Positions 1-8,574 of a stretch of DNA of 64,000 nucleotides are shown piece by piece. Origin of the DNA: Heyndrickxia shackletonii (GTDB lineage: Bacteria > Bacillota > Bacilli > Bacillales > Bacillaceae_C); assembly GCF_001420715.1 (NCBI RefSeq), contig NZ_LJJC01000004.1, positions 2,674,522 to 2,738,521 of the forward strand. The letters run 5' to 3'. A program made the translations under genes and the position numbers. The notes under the pieces were generated by a model. It had not been told where the DNA came from. It ran no database searches and saw only the letters and a list, made by a program, of their open reading frames with translations. The stretch's first letter is position 1, and each line of letters starts with the position of its first letter.

Positions 1-471
1 TTTTTAAACCTGGAAGGAGCACAGGCTGGTCTAAGCTGGTATACGATTTTAAAGAAAAGAGACAATTACCGGAAAGCATTTGACAATTTTGAAGCAAAAA
101 AAATCATTACTTACGATGAGAAGAAAATAGACGAGCTTTTACATAACGAAGGGATTGTCAGAAATAAGCTAAAAATTAATGCAGTGATTACCAATGCGAA
201 GGCATTTTTAAAAGTAGTCGATGAATTCGGCTCATTTCGAGATTATGTGTGGTCTTTTGTTGGCGGCAAACCGATTCAAAACCACTTCAATGATTTAAGT
301 GAAGTACCTGCAACAACAGAAATCAGCGATAAAATGAGCAAGGATTTAAAAAAACGCGGTTTCAAATTTGTCGGTTCCACGATTTGCTATTCGTTTATGC
401 AGGCAGCTGGTTTGGTGAATGATCATGTTGTTACATGTGATTGTTATAAAAAAATCCACTCATTAAAATAG
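1..471 (+). CDS. tag: DNA-3-methyladenine glycosylase I (3' part)
   Basis: Tag removes 3-methyladenine from alkylated DNA in base excision repair. The reading frame is open from base 1, so the 5' end lies outside the window; about 156 residues are present. The visible part begins with NLEGAQAGLSWYTILKKR, the conserved Tag segment around the substrate pocket, and continues with FRDYVWSFVGGKP and KFVGSTICYSFMQAAGLVNDH, both typical of the family. The late cysteine and histidine (HVVTCDCY) match the C-terminal zinc site of Tag enzymes. It ends 3 bases before an intrinsic terminator, so it is the last gene of its transcript. A second alkylbase glycosylase of a different family lies at 46627. Confidence 0.93.
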   Translation, partial: FLNLEGAQAGLSWYTILKKRDNYRKAFDNFEAKKIITYDEKKIDELLHNEGIVRNKLKINAVITNAKAFLKVVDEFGSFRDYVWSFVGGKPIQNHFNDLSEVPATTEISDKMSKDLKKRGFKFVGSTICYSFMQAAGLVNDHVVTCDCYKKIHSLK

Positions 472-499
472 AAAAAAGGACAATTTAGTCCTTTTTTTA
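472..499 (+). terminator. Intrinsic terminator after tag
   Basis: The arms AAAGGAC and GTCCTTT enclose a six-base loop and are followed by a run of seven T. It starts directly after the tag stop codon. Confidence 0.85.
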
Positions 500-500
500 T

Positions 501-693
501 TCATCCATAAAGGTATTTATCCACTTCTTCAAGCTCAAACAAGCCGCATTCTTTTATAAAGTTGGATAAAATTTCGACATGTGCTGCTCCTACAATAAGC
601 AGGATGCGTTCATTGGGACTTGTAGCCAGATCTGCAAGATTAGAAAACATGATTAGATTTCGTTGTACAGTAGCTAATTGATTTAAAATAAAT
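501..693 (-). pseudogene. 3' remnant of a DUF5694 (TraB-like) gene
   Basis: Reading the minus strand from about 693 to a TGA at 501-503 gives about 64 residues including QRNLIMFSNLADLA, SPNERILLIVGAAHVEIL and a C-terminal FELEEVDKYLYG. This pattern (RNL.IFSN, SP.ERIL.I.GA.H, hydrophobic tail) is the C-terminal end of DUF5694 proteins. Nothing of the upstream four fifths of the family is present: the frame runs straight into the 3' end of the methyltransferase gene at 695. The fragment has no start codon or ribosome binding site of its own and I read it as a truncated leftover. Family assignment is from memory of the motif pattern and is moderately secure. Confidence 0.6.
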
Positions 694-694
694 T

Positions 695-1457
695 CTATTT
701 TTTTCTACAAACATACACCATCTGGTAACTATCATTTGTTATCGGTTCTTCATTCCAATTTTTATATACATCGATTATCTCGAAACCATTTTCCTTGAGC
801 AATCTTTCCATTTCTTTAGGAAAAACATACCGTAATTTGATATTGGTTGTTTTTATGTCCATTACTTCCCCGGTGTCACTGATATATTTTCTTAACGTAA
901 TATAATGTTGAATTTGATTTAGGGGATCATAGTTACTTATCGTGTATACATCTACTTTTTTCTGATTGTCTTGATATGACTTCCAAAACTCTTCCGTGCT
1001 TGGTTGCAATAATTCCTCGTTACTCGGAAACCTTATCCCAAAGATAAAGATTCCGTTTTGTATTAAATGTTTGTTCACCGAAGTGAGCAATCTATCTTGA
1101 TCCTCGTTCGTTAGAAAATGTTGAAAGGAATTATCGACCATATAAATAAACTCACTCTTCACGTTCAAATCAAGACTAGTACAATCTTGTTCCACCCAAT
1201 TAATTGGTAAATGGAGTTTTTCAGTTTTTCTTCTCGCCGTAGCTAACATTCCTTTATGTATATCAACACCTATCATCTTATACCCTTTTTCTGCAAGCGG
1301 AATGGTAGCCCGTCCTGTCCCGCATGCTAGATCAATAATTGGGCCCAACTGATTTAGTAGCCCATTTTAATAAGAGAGGTATTTCATCTGTATAATCATC
1401 ATTTTCCTTATCGTATAAAATAGGATCTTCGTATTCTTGAAAATTATCTTTATCCAT
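695..1457 (-). pseudogene. Class I SAM-dependent methyltransferase, frameshifted near the N-terminus
   Basis: The long frame 695-1348 opens only at a TTG and its first residues, GPIIDLACGTGRATIPLAEKG, are already the SAM-binding motif I, which in this family normally has 35-40 residues before it. Those residues are present one frame away: an ATG at 1457-1455, behind GGGAGG, encodes MDKDNFQEYEDPILYDKEND and continues to KWATKS next to position 1350, then hits a stop. Joining the two with a single-base shift near 1345-1350 restores a protein of about 254 residues, a normal length. Motif II (GVDIHKGML) and the YMVDNSFQHFLT region are intact. The ATG overlaps the stop of the upstream nucleotidyltransferase gene (ATGGATAA), which indicates translational coupling. 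Substrate unknown. The shift is either a real inactivation or a sequencing error. Confidence 0.75.
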
Positions 1458-2208
1458 AATGTTTCCTCCCGATTGAACGTATTGTTTCCGTCATATATTT
1501 CGCAAACTCGATTAATTGTTTCTGATTCCAGTCAATTTGAATACTGGGATTAGTATATTGTGATAGACTTGCACTTACTAGTTCTTTATAGGAATCAGGA
1601 ACATTCCTTAATCCCCATTCTCCACCTTCTTTTTTCGAGGAGACGACACCCTCTTTTAAATAGAAAAGAACTCTGCACAGATTTAACGTGTAATATACTG
1701 GATCACGCACAATTTCCTGAACAGCATTATCTACATCGAAAAGTATAGACTGAAGATAGTACTTTCGATCAATCGCGTTAAATACCTCATGAATCGGAGC
1801 ACCGTATAAACATCTTCCCCTTTCATACGTTACCACGAAATGCGCAGCTAAATCCGGATCCACTGAATCACTACAAAGGTAATTCTCATCCAATAAGTAT
1901 CTCTCCCTATGCATCTCGGAATAATGAAGCTCGAATGGTGTAGGATACTGAAACTCTTGTACGTCCCTTTCTAGTAAAATACTCATCTCCAGCTTATATT
2001 CAGTTAATTCCAAAATATCCCTAATTATATTTTGCTTTTGGTTGATCGTTAGTGTTTCTTTCACAACGATTAAAACATCAACATCACTTTTTGCTGGTTG
2101 AAAACACCCCATTGCTAATGACCCATGCAAATAAATTCCTACTAGATTAGTCCCTAATCGATGCTGAAATAAGGAACATACTTCATGCAAAAATTTTTCT
2201 ATAGACAT
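1450..2208 (-). CDS. Nucleotidyltransferase, aminoglycoside adenylyltransferase-like (DUF4111)
   Basis: The 252-residue protein has the pol-beta nucleotidyltransferase signature GIYLHGSLAMGCFQPAKSDV followed by DVLIVV, giving the GS...G and D-x-D metal ligands, and the C-terminal helical domain of the AadA-type ANT(3'')/ANT(9) enzymes (DUF4111). Members transfer AMP to streptomycin or spectinomycin, but many chromosomal Bacillus copies have no proven substrate, so resistance is only a possibility. I chose ATG at 2208, preceded by GGGGGAGGATGGAAT; the longer frame upstream (to 2268) reads through the terminator hairpin of the preceding gene. The stop overlaps the ATG of the methyltransferase downstream. 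Confidence 0.8.
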   Translation of the reverse strand: MSIEKFLHEVCSLFQHRLGTNLVGIYLHGSLAMGCFQPAKSDVDVLIVVKETLTINQKQNIIRDILELTEYKLEMSILLERDVQEFQYPTPFELHYSEMHRERYLLDENYLCSDSVDPDLAAHFVVTYERGRCLYGAPIHEVFNAIDRKYYLQSILFDVDNAVQEIVRDPVYYTLNLCRVLFYLKEGVVSSKKEGGEWGLRNVPDSYKELVSASLSQYTNPSIQIDWNQKQLIEFAKYMTETIRSIGRKHYG

Positions 2209-2233
2209 ATTCCATCCTCCCCCTTTTATAGAA

Positions 2234-2264
2234 AAAAATGATGGCTCGTAAAAGCCATCACCAT
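2234..2264 (-). terminator. Intrinsic terminator after the MBL hydrolase
   Basis: On the minus strand GATGGCT and AGCCATC pair around a short loop and are followed by ATTTTTTTC. It lies between the MBL stop codon and the start of the nucleotidyltransferase, so the two are probably separate transcripts. Confidence 0.75.
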
Positions 2265-2269
2265 GCAAC

Positions 2270-2989
2270 CTAAATACTTTTCACGATTTTTTCAATCTGT
2301 TCGTTTACATTCTCATTGGTAAAACCGCCATGATAACAAATAACGGATTTAATATCATAGTCAAGGAATCTTTCTAATGACTTTAAAGCAGTTTCCATAT
2401 CAGGAGTATTCCGAGGAACTGGTCCTTGCAATGTGCCATTTCCTATCACCATGGCATCCCCTGTGATAAGTGTTTTACTTTCTTGTAAATATAGGCTTAT
2501 ATGGCCAGGTGTGTGTCCAGGTGTGAAAATTACTTCAATACCTCCGCATTCCGGAAGCACTTGACCATCTTCTAAAACATAATCAACGTTTGCTTTCGGA
2601 GGATTCAAATATAGAGCTTTCATTGGCTCTGGAAGAGACTCCCAAGCTTCCTTACTAAGTCTATTTGGATCCGCTTTTATCATATGTTTTTCGCCTTCAA
2701 TATAAGGCTTATCCTCTTTATGAGCATATACATCAATTTTCCAGTCACATTCTTGTAGAATCTCTGGTAAACTTCCAATATGATCTATATCTTGGTGTGT
2801 TAAGATTACTGCTTTTAATTTTCCGAACGGAACTCCGGCATTTTCAAACGCGGTCTGAAGTGCTTTTACCTGTCCAGGCATGCCAGTATCCACTAATATT
2901 GCCTTTTCTTCATCCCAAATCAAAGTAGGATTGATTTGAAAACCCTGGATATTTAACTCAATCATTTCCACATTTTTTGCTACTTTCAT
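2270..2989 (-). CDS. MBL-fold metallo-hydrolase
   Basis: The 239-residue protein has the metallo-beta-lactamase fold signatures in order: ILVDTGMPGQ (about residue 32), the metal-binding THQDIDHIGS (HxxxDH; the first histidine replaced in register by the TH), FTPGHTPGHISLY (third metal histidine) and LITGDAM (bridging aspartate). A late YHGG supplies the last histidine. The length and lack of extra domains fit the small glyoxalase II-like or YflN/YobT-like hydrolases of bacilli; the substrate cannot be inferred. The start ATG follows GGAGGAAAAAAGT. It ends with its own terminator. Confidence 0.82.
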   Translation of the reverse strand: MKVAKNVEMIELNIQGFQINPTLIWDEEKAILVDTGMPGQVKALQTAFENAGVPFGKLKAVILTHQDIDHIGSLPEILQECDWKIDVYAHKEDKPYIEGEKHMIKADPNRLSKEAWESLPEPMKALYLNPPKANVDYVLEDGQVLPECGGIEVIFTPGHTPGHISLYLQESKTLITGDAMVIGNGTLQGPVPRNTPDMETALKSLERFLDYDIKSVICYHGGFTNENVNEQIEKIVKSI

Positions 2990-3049
2990 ACTTTTTTCCT
3001 CCTAAGGCAACATTATATAAAATTCCCATAAAAAAATGGTTCCAACTTG

Positions 3050-3068
3050 AAGTATAAACCGTATACTT
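3050..3068. promoter_or_regulatory. Perfect 7-bp dyad, possible MerR-type or repressor operator
   Basis: AAGTATA and TATACTT flank a five-base centre. It lies 60 bases upstream of the MBL start and 150 bases upstream of the CAP gene. MerR-family operators often have this arm and spacer size, but no regulator gene is adjacent, so its use is unproven. Confidence 0.35.
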
Positions 3069-3218
3069 TATGTAGTTCACCTTACATATTCTATCATAAT
3101 TACAAAAAATCCTTTATCAATTGCTTTTTGAAACAGGAAAAGGAAATGAGAAGTCCGCTATGATTATACATTCACTAGATTGGCTATAATTTTAGTAGAA
3201 ATGGAGGAAGGAAAAAAT

Positions 3219-4334
3219 ATGGGTCGTTTTCTTATGCTTGTTATTTGCGTTGCTTTAGGTGTTTTTTCCTGGCCAACTATTAAAGACTTTTTACATAAAA
3301 AAGATTATCAGGAAAGTATTCATTCCCTGCAGTCTAAAATAAATAATTTAAAACAAAATGCAACCGTTATAGCTGGTTCCGATAAGGTGAAACAATTATT
3401 GGATCAGCTTGGTTCGGATAATAGTAATCAATCTAAAGCCGAAACAAACCAGGACAAAGTTTCATTAGAAACTCCAACTAAGCATATCTTTTCTGTCGAT
3501 AATATAGAACTTGGTGATACCAAAAAAGATGTTGAACATCGCGCGGGAACTCCAAAACGAACCAGCCTTAATGAGTATGGTGAAAATTGGAATACTTATC
3601 ATCAGCATTATCAACAGTTTTTTATGGCTATGTACGATAAAAACAATAAGGTGATTGGGTTATATACGAATCAAAATTTGATTTCTTCTACAAACGGAAT
3701 TAAAATCGGCGTCACCAAACAAATAGTTCGGGAAAAGCTCGGCACCCCACTTACCGGCATTCAAAAGGGATTTACCATTTATCAATTTGATAAAAAAAGC
3801 GATTATGATGTGTTTTTGGTCGATGGTGCCTATGTAACGATTTTTTATGATAAATATCAGCAAAACAGAGTAACTGCCATTCAATTGATTAACAAAAAAG
3901 TAGAACAAGAGAAAACAGGGTTCTATACTAAAGCAAGTACTGCATTAAAAACAGGCTTTGAATATCAATTATTTGATTTAACAAACGCTTCTCGCGTGGT
4001 GCATCATCTACCTATTTTATCATGGGATCAGCATGTTCAAGTAACTGCACGGGATCATAGTTCAGATATGGCCGAACATAACTATTTCGATCATAACGAC
4101 CTAAAAGGAAGATCACCGTTCGACCGAATGCAACAGGATCATATCACTTTTCTTTTAGCTGGCGAAAATATTGCTTACGGACAGCTTAGCAGTATATTTG
4201 CCCATGAAGGTCTAATGAATTCACTCGGACACCGGGAAAATATACTTCAGAAGAATTATCAATATTTAGGGGTTGGAGTTGCATTTAACCAAGAAGAACA
4301 GCCATTTTACACGGAGGATTTTTATTCAAAATAG
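3219..4334 (+). CDS. CAP-domain protein with CAP-associated N-terminal region (YlbC-like)
   Basis: The 371-residue protein starts with MGRFLMLVICVALGVFSW, a signal peptide or membrane anchor, followed by a charged, Q/N-rich linker. Two tandem CAP-associated repeats follow: one from about residue 90 (LGDTKKDVEHRAGTPKRTS) and one from about 165 (IGVTKQIVREKLGTPLTGI). The C-terminal 130 residues are a CAP/SCP domain with ARDHSSDMAEHNYFDHND, LAGENIAYG and LGHRENIL. This is the architecture of B. subtilis YlbC and relatives, exported proteins of unknown molecular role linked to the envelope or spore. The start at 3219 follows GGAGGAAGG; the longer upstream frame lacks a site. No terminator was seen directly behind it. 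Confidence 0.85.
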   Translation: MGRFLMLVICVALGVFSWPTIKDFLHKKDYQESIHSLQSKINNLKQNATVIAGSDKVKQLLDQLGSDNSNQSKAETNQDKVSLETPTKHIFSVDNIELGDTKKDVEHRAGTPKRTSLNEYGENWNTYHQHYQQFFMAMYDKNNKVIGLYTNQNLISSTNGIKIGVTKQIVREKLGTPLTGIQKGFTIYQFDKKSDYDVFLVDGAYVTIFYDKYQQNRVTAIQLINKKVEQEKTGFYTKASTALKTGFEYQLFDLTNASRVVHHLPILSWDQHVQVTARDHSSDMAEHNYFDHNDLKGRSPFDRMQQDHITFLLAGENIAYGQLSSIFAHEGLMNSLGHRENILQKNYQYLGVGVAFNQEEQPFYTEDFYSK

Positions 4335-4353
4335 TTTATGCATGTAGATTTTA

Positions 4354-4382
4354 GTATGAACACCGTGTATTTGGCAATAGTA
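4354..4382 (+). promoter_or_regulatory. Candidate sigma-G promoter for the spore protein
   Basis: GTATG, a 17-base spacer and AATAGTA resemble the forespore sigma-G consensus (GnATR, N16-17, CATnnTA), with one mismatch at the first -10 base. It is 46 bases before the spore protein start, where forespore control is expected. Confidence 0.4.
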
Positions 4383-4428
4383 AGTAGGAGCATTTATTTG
4401 CTCAAAACTTCGTCGGGAGTGATGTATC

Positions 4429-4623
4429 ATGGCTAGAAACAAACTTTTGGTTCCTGGTGCAGAAAATGTTCTGGATCAGATGAAGGAAGAAATCGCCAAT
4501 GAGTTTGGAGTTCAACTTGGTGCTGATACGACCGCTCGAGCTAACGGTTCAGTCGGCGGCGAAATGACCAAACGTCTTATTGCTTACGCTGAACAAGCAT
4601 TAAGAAATCAACAAGGTCAATAA
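4429..4623 (+). CDS. Alpha/beta-type small acid-soluble spore protein
   Basis: This 64-residue protein binds and straightens spore DNA, protecting it from UV and heat, and is degraded by the GPR protease at germination. Family marks are [20 protein letters not shown], the GPR cleavage region [11 protein letters not shown], the [18 protein letters not shown] core and the QQ-rich tail. It lacks any leader and is expressed in the forespore cytoplasm. The ATG follows GGGAGTG. It is a single-gene unit with a strong terminator. Which SASP paralogue (sspA/B/C/D) it is cannot be told because these genes are multicopy. Confidence 0.95.
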   Translation: MARNKLLVPGAENVLDQMKEEIANEFGVQLGADTTARANGSVGGEMTKRLIAYAEQALRNQQGQ

Positions 4624-4641
4624 ACTTGTGATTTCAAAAGT

Positions 4642-4678
4642 AAAGGGTGTCCTAGTAAGATTAGGACACCCTTTGTTT
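4642..4678 (+). terminator. Intrinsic terminator after the spore protein
   Basis: A 13-bp stem AAAGGGTGTCCTA / TAGGACACCCTTT with a seven-base loop, followed by GTTTATG. Flanking A and T tracts could let it work in both directions. Confidence 0.85.
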
Positions 4679-4731
4679 ATGTTATTCGTAGGACTGTGCG
4701 TACAACTTGTACCGGAATTTTCCCTCGGGTT

Positions 4732-4794
4732 GGTCTTTTGAATCTTTATAAAGACATTTTTTTAATGAGTAGGTCTTTTGAAACCGTATAAAGA
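4732..4794. repeat. Two-copy direct repeat of about 23 bp
   Basis: GGTCTTTTGAATCTTTATAA and GGTCTTTTGAAACCGTATAA begin at 4732 and 4772, 40 bases apart, both followed by AGA. They fill the gap between the spore protein terminator and the 3' end of the permease. No function is evident. Confidence 0.6.
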
Positions 4795-4799
4795 TCCCC

Positions 4800-6095
4800 T
4801 TACACAATAAAAATAAAATATCCCAAAAAGGCAAGACATAATACATAAATTAAAGGATGAATTTCTTTCCATTTTCCAAGCGCGATCATGGTTATTGGAT
4901 AAAGGATAAACCCTAGTGCAATTCCAGTTGCTACACTTGAAGTAAGTGGCATCATAATTATCGTTATAAATGCAGGAATTGCAATTTCAATGCGATTCCA
5001 ATTTATTTGTTTTACTTGCGCTGCCATTAATGCCCCGACTATAATCAAGGCTGGAGCTGTAACCTCAGATGTTACAATGGATAGTAAAGGTGAAAAAAAT
5101 AATGCGATGAAAAAGCACACAGAAATAATGACAGAAGTAAATCCTGTTCGGCCTCCTGCTGCAATACCCGCGCTCGATTCCACCATTGATGCTGTCGTAG
5201 AAGTTCCGAGAACAGAACCAACAACAATAGATGCTGAATCAGCTAATAAAGCTCTACCAATATTCGGTATTTTATTATCCTTTATTAAACCCGCCTGACT
5301 TGCAATAGCAATTAAGGCCCCTGCTGTATCAAAAAAGGCAACAAACAAAAAAGTAAAGATGACTGCCAAAACTTTTGGACTTAAGATTTCATGTAAATGA
5401 GAAAATACTGCTCCAAAAGTCGGAGATAGACTTGGTATTTCACCAACAATATGAGTAGGTTTATCAATTACTCCCCATATGATCCCGATAATCGTTGTAA
5501 TGACCATTCCATAAAAAATTGCCCCTCGAATACGTCTCATCATCATGATGATGGTGATGATAAATCCGATAATGGCCAAAATAGTTGTTGGCTTTGCTAA
5601 ATTTCCTAAAGAAATAATGGTATCATGATTCGAAATAACAAGACCCGCATTTTTTAGCCCGATAAAAGCAACAAAAAAGCCAATACCACCAGAAATGGCA
5701 TATTTCAAATCCTCTGGAATAATGTTAATGATGATTTCGCGAATTTTAAATAAGCTTAACAAAATAAAAAGAATACCTGCGATAAAAACCCCAGTTAACG
5801 TTGTTTGCCATGGAATTCCCATCCCGATACAAACAGAAAAGGTGAAAAAGGAATTTAAACCCATACTAGGAGCAATTCCTATCGGGAAATTTGCTAACAA
5901 TCCAATTAAAAGGGATCCAATAATGGCAGATAACGCGGTTGCAGTGAAAACCGCACCTTTATCCATTCCCGCTTGACTTAATATTAACGGATTGACTACT
6001 AAAATATATGCCATCGATAAGAATGTAGTTATTCCTGCTACTGTTTCTTGCCTATAAGAAGTATGGCGCTGATCAAAATGAAAAAAAGCTTTCAC
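4800..6095 (-). CDS. NCS2-family purine permease (PbuG/PbuO-like guanine/hypoxanthine transporter)
   Basis: The 431-residue membrane protein belongs to the AzgA-like branch of the NCS2 family: FDQRHTSYRQETVAGITTFL and SMAYILVVNP near the N-terminus, NFPIGIAPSMGLNSFFTF in the substrate region and FVAFFDTAGALIAIASQAGL plus GTSTTASMVESSAGIAAGGR further on. Bacillus PbuG and PbuO proteins have this length and these motifs and import hypoxanthine and guanine with protons. I chose the GTG at 6095, preceded by AGAGAGGA and aligned with the usual N-terminus; the frame runs upstream to 6173 without a credible site. A guanine riboswitch with terminator lies in the leader, so purine supply should repress it. 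Confidence 0.9.
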   Translation of the reverse strand: MKAFFHFDQRHTSYRQETVAGITTFLSMAYILVVNPLILSQAGMDKGAVFTATALSAIIGSLLIGLLANFPIGIAPSMGLNSFFTFSVCIGMGIPWQTTLTGVFIAGILFILLSLFKIREIIINIIPEDLKYAISGGIGFFVAFIGLKNAGLVISNHDTIISLGNLAKPTTILAIIGFIITIIMMMRRIRGAIFYGMVITTIIGIIWGVIDKPTHIVGEIPSLSPTFGAVFSHLHEILSPKVLAVIFTFLFVAFFDTAGALIAIASQAGLIKDNKIPNIGRALLADSASIVVGSVLGTSTTASMVESSAGIAAGGRTGFTSVIISVCFFIALFFSPLLSIVTSEVTAPALIIVGALMAAQVKQINWNRIEIAIPAFITIIMMPLTSSVATGIALGFILYPITMIALGKWKEIHPLIYVLCLAFLGYFIFIV

Positions 6096-6291
6096 AAAAA
6101 AATCCTCTCTTTCTATAAGAACAATACATCTTGTACCAATTAGAATAGCCGCAAAAGTATATAATATGAGCAAAACTTTAATGGATCGATTTTGTTGATT
6201 TACAAGTAAATCGTTTTTTTTTGAATGAATATAAAGAATAATTACAACATCAAAAGATTTTCCCTATTCCATAGAATAGAAGAAAGAATAT

Positions 6292-6320
6292 AAAAAAAGC
6301 CCCCGCATATTACGGAAGCT
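6292..6320 (-). terminator. Riboswitch expression-platform terminator
   Basis: On the minus strand AGCTTCCG pairs with CGGGGGCT (G-U pairs included) and is followed by seven T. It lies between the purine aptamer and the permease start, the usual place for a transcription-terminating platform. Confidence 0.8.
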
Positions 6321-6382
6321 GCCATTATGATTCAGAAGTTTTATGTTATGATTATGATATTATTTTTAAATATAACAAAACT

Positions 6383-6449
6383 CCTGTAGTCAAGCCATTT
6401 ACGGCAGCTTGGTAGAAACAATTAGGCCGTATTCCTAATCATATACAAG
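6383..6449 (-). promoter_or_regulatory. Guanine-class purine riboswitch
   Basis: On the minus strand P1 is CTTGTA with TACAGG, P2 is ATTAGG with CCTAAT around the loop AATACGG, then GTTTCTACCAAGC, the loop CCGTAAA and GGCTTGACTAC. The loops AATACGG and CCGTAAA carry the usual kissing interaction. The specificity base in GACTAC is C, which marks guanine/hypoxanthine rather than adenine binding. Binding should favour the downstream terminator and stop transcription of the permease gene. Confidence 0.93.
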
Positions 6450-6633
6450 ACATGTTGTTAATTATACTGAAAGTGACACTTAATACAATATAATCCTATA
6501 AACTGTAATTAATCTAATTTTTCATACAGGCAATAATTCCTAAATTACTGAATCGTAAATAATAATTCATCCACCGCCAGGAATAATTCAGGCACTTTTG
6601 GCAAATATTCAGCCAAAAGCAAAAACACAGCCC

Positions 6634-8530
6634 AATCGAGTAGGAGGAGGTGACTAACCCCCGACCTCTCACACCACCGTACGTACGGTTCCGTATACGG
6701 CGGTTCCATTTATGTCTGACGTAGTTGAGAATATCTCACATAAAGACTCTTCAGCCCTCGCATCTCCCAATAGGAGTTTGTGAGGGTTTTCTGTAGGATT
6801 GGGCTTCTGGCTATTCTCCAATATTTCTTTCTAGAGTTTCCCCATTCGTATGCCTTCTCTTTTGGAATCCCTAATCCAATGAGTTTTCTTACTTTGGTTT
6901 TTGGTTTCTTCCATTCTTTCCATTGGCACATTCTGAGACGCCTTCTAATCCATTCGTCTAATTCTTTGAAAATAGTGGGTGTATCTGCTAATGCATAATA
7001 TCCGCACCAGCCAATCAAATATTGATTCAGCTTCTCTATTCTATAATCCATTGGAATTGGTTTTGACCTTGAAGTTAATTCTCGTATCCGTTTCTTGACA
7101 CGTTGAATACTTTGGTTTGACATCCGCACCTTCGGTTTCTTATGAAATGTGAAGCTAAAACCTAAAAACTTTCTTTTCCAAGGTCTGTCTACAGCTGACT
7201 TTTCTCGATTCACCTTTAGTTTTAGAGTAAATTCAATGAAAGTAGTAATCGAGTCCATTACTCGCTCTCCGGCTCTTCTCGATTTTACGTAGATATTACA
7301 ATCATCTGCGTATCGGACAAACTTGTGCCCTCTCTTTTCTAACTCTTTGTCTAGTTCATCTAGAACGATATTGGAGAGTAAAGGACTTAATGGTCCACCT
7401 TGGGGCGTACCCTCCTCGGATTTCGTTATGACTCCATTAATCATAATGCCAGACTGTAGATACTTCCGAATTAGTGATAGGAGCGTTCTGTCTTGAATCC
7501 TTTTGGATAGAGTCCGCATTAATCTATCATGATTGACTTTATCAAAGAATTTCTCCAAGTCCATGTCGACTACCCATCGGTATCCCTCTTCGATATATTT
7601 CTTCGCTTGTCTAACACCGTCATGACCTCGTTTGTTTGGTCGAAAACCATAGCTCTGTGTTGAAAAAGTCGGGTCGAAGATAGGGGTTAAAATCTGAGTA
7701 ATCGCCTGTTGGATGAAACGGTCTGTCACGGTTGGGATACCTAATAACCTTACTCCACCGTTCGGTTTTGGGATTTCAACCCGACGGACAGGAGAAGGTT
7801 GATAAGTACCCTCCATTAAGGATGTTTTAAGTGTATCCCACGTTTCGAGAATATGTCTTCGTAGGTCTTTTACGGACATATTGTCTACTCCATGACTTCC
7901 TTTGTTCTTTTCTACTCGCTTTAATGCCAGTAAAAGATTTTCCCGTGACAGCATTCGTTCCATTAACATTGAGATTTATCCTTTCTACGTGAACAATACA
8001 TTCTCATTAAGTGGGTTCTTTACTAAGCCCTCCCGAAGTCCCCCATGGAATTCACCATTTCTTCCTTTCAGGTAGGTTCCGTAAGAATTTTCTGCTTTCA
8101 TACATAAAGAACCGTTTGCCGAGTGTTTGTTCTCCTAAAATGGTTCAGTCCTTCCTTGATTCTCTCGAGCAAACCAAGTACTACGACTTCGGCTGACTTC
8201 TGATTGTTCAGCTATCCATTACTAGATAGGTTACCAAGTGTACTTGGCGTATCAACCAGACCTCCCCGGGTAAGAGTGCAATCTTTCCTTCCATCTATCT
8301 GCTTCATTTACTTTGTATCACCTTCGGCAGAAAGGACTTTGTTTTGTATTGCAAACTCATCCAATGATACCTAGCCTTGTATGAAGTTCGTGTTCCTCAG
8401 ACCGGAAGTTTGCCGCTCGCTTCCTTCAGATTCCGCGTCACCACGGACACCCTTGCGTTAAGCTAACTGCTACTTCTGCCTTCACAGTTCGGGACTTTCA
8501 CCCTAGAGACTACACCCATGCCGGGCGCAC
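6634..8530 (-). mobile_element. Complete group IIC intron
   Basis: The intron RNA is read on the minus strand. Its 5' end is GTGCGCCCGGCATGGGTG at 8530, the typical start of bacterial class C introns; about 560 bases of domains I-III follow, then the maturase gene. Downstream of the maturase, GGAACCGCCGTATACGG and CCGTACGTACGGTGG form a domain V-like hairpin, and a domain VI-like arm ends near CTACTCGATT at 6634. Length is about 1.9 kb. It sits three bases behind the T tract of the terminator after the 8575 methyltransferase gene, the target preferred by class C introns. The exact 3' boundary is uncertain by a few bases. Confidence 0.88.
6710..7969 (-). CDS. ltrA: Group II intron reverse transcriptase/maturase (class C)
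   Basis: The 419-residue protein has the RT blocks in order: YQPSPVRRVEIPKPNGGVR, the STQSYGFRPNKRGHDGV block, VVDMDLEKFFDKVNH (first catalytic Asp), GTPQGGPLSPLLSNI and the active site FVRYADDCNIYV, followed by the thumb/maturase domain (LIGWCGYYALADTPTIFKEL) and the GIIM-type C-terminus WRIARSPILQKTL. There is no HNH endonuclease domain, as in class C introns such as the Geobacillus GsI-IIC enzyme, to which it is closely similar in length and motifs. It acts with its intron RNA in splicing and retrohoming. It is intact, so the intron may still be mobile. Confidence 0.93.
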   Translation of the reverse strand: MLMERMLSRENLLLALKRVEKNKGSHGVDNMSVKDLRRHILETWDTLKTSLMEGTYQPSPVRRVEIPKPNGGVRLLGIPTVTDRFIQQAITQILTPIFDPTFSTQSYGFRPNKRGHDGVRQAKKYIEEGYRWVVDMDLEKFFDKVNHDRLMRTLSKRIQDRTLLSLIRKYLQSGIMINGVITKSEEGTPQGGPLSPLLSNIVLDELDKELEKRGHKFVRYADDCNIYVKSRRAGERVMDSITTFIEFTLKLKVNREKSAVDRPWKRKFLGFSFTFHKKPKVRMSNQSIQRVKKRIRELTSRSKPIPMDYRIEKLNQYLIGWCGYYALADTPTIFKELDEWIRRRLRMCQWKEWKKPKTKVRKLIGLGIPKEKAYEWGNSRKKYWRIARSPILQKTLTNSYWEMRGLKSLYVRYSQLRQT

Positions 8531-8563
8531 AATAAAAAAAGGAGAAATCAACATTCTCCTTTT
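8531..8563 (-). terminator. Intrinsic terminator, target of the group II intron
   Basis: On the minus strand AGGAGAA and TTCTCCT pair around TGTTGAT and are followed by TTTTTTATT, directly next to the intron 5' end. It terminates the methyltransferase gene ending at 8575. Confidence 0.82.
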
Positions 8564-8574
8564 ACCCAATACTA

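Noticed and set aside
1450-2208. Proven streptomycin or spectinomycin resistance gene
   Set aside because: The fold is AadA-like, but no substrate can be told from the sequence and many chromosomal relatives are uncharacterised.
8011-8196. 61-residue plus-strand frame
   Set aside because: It lies within the catalytic RNA part of the group II intron on the opposite strand.
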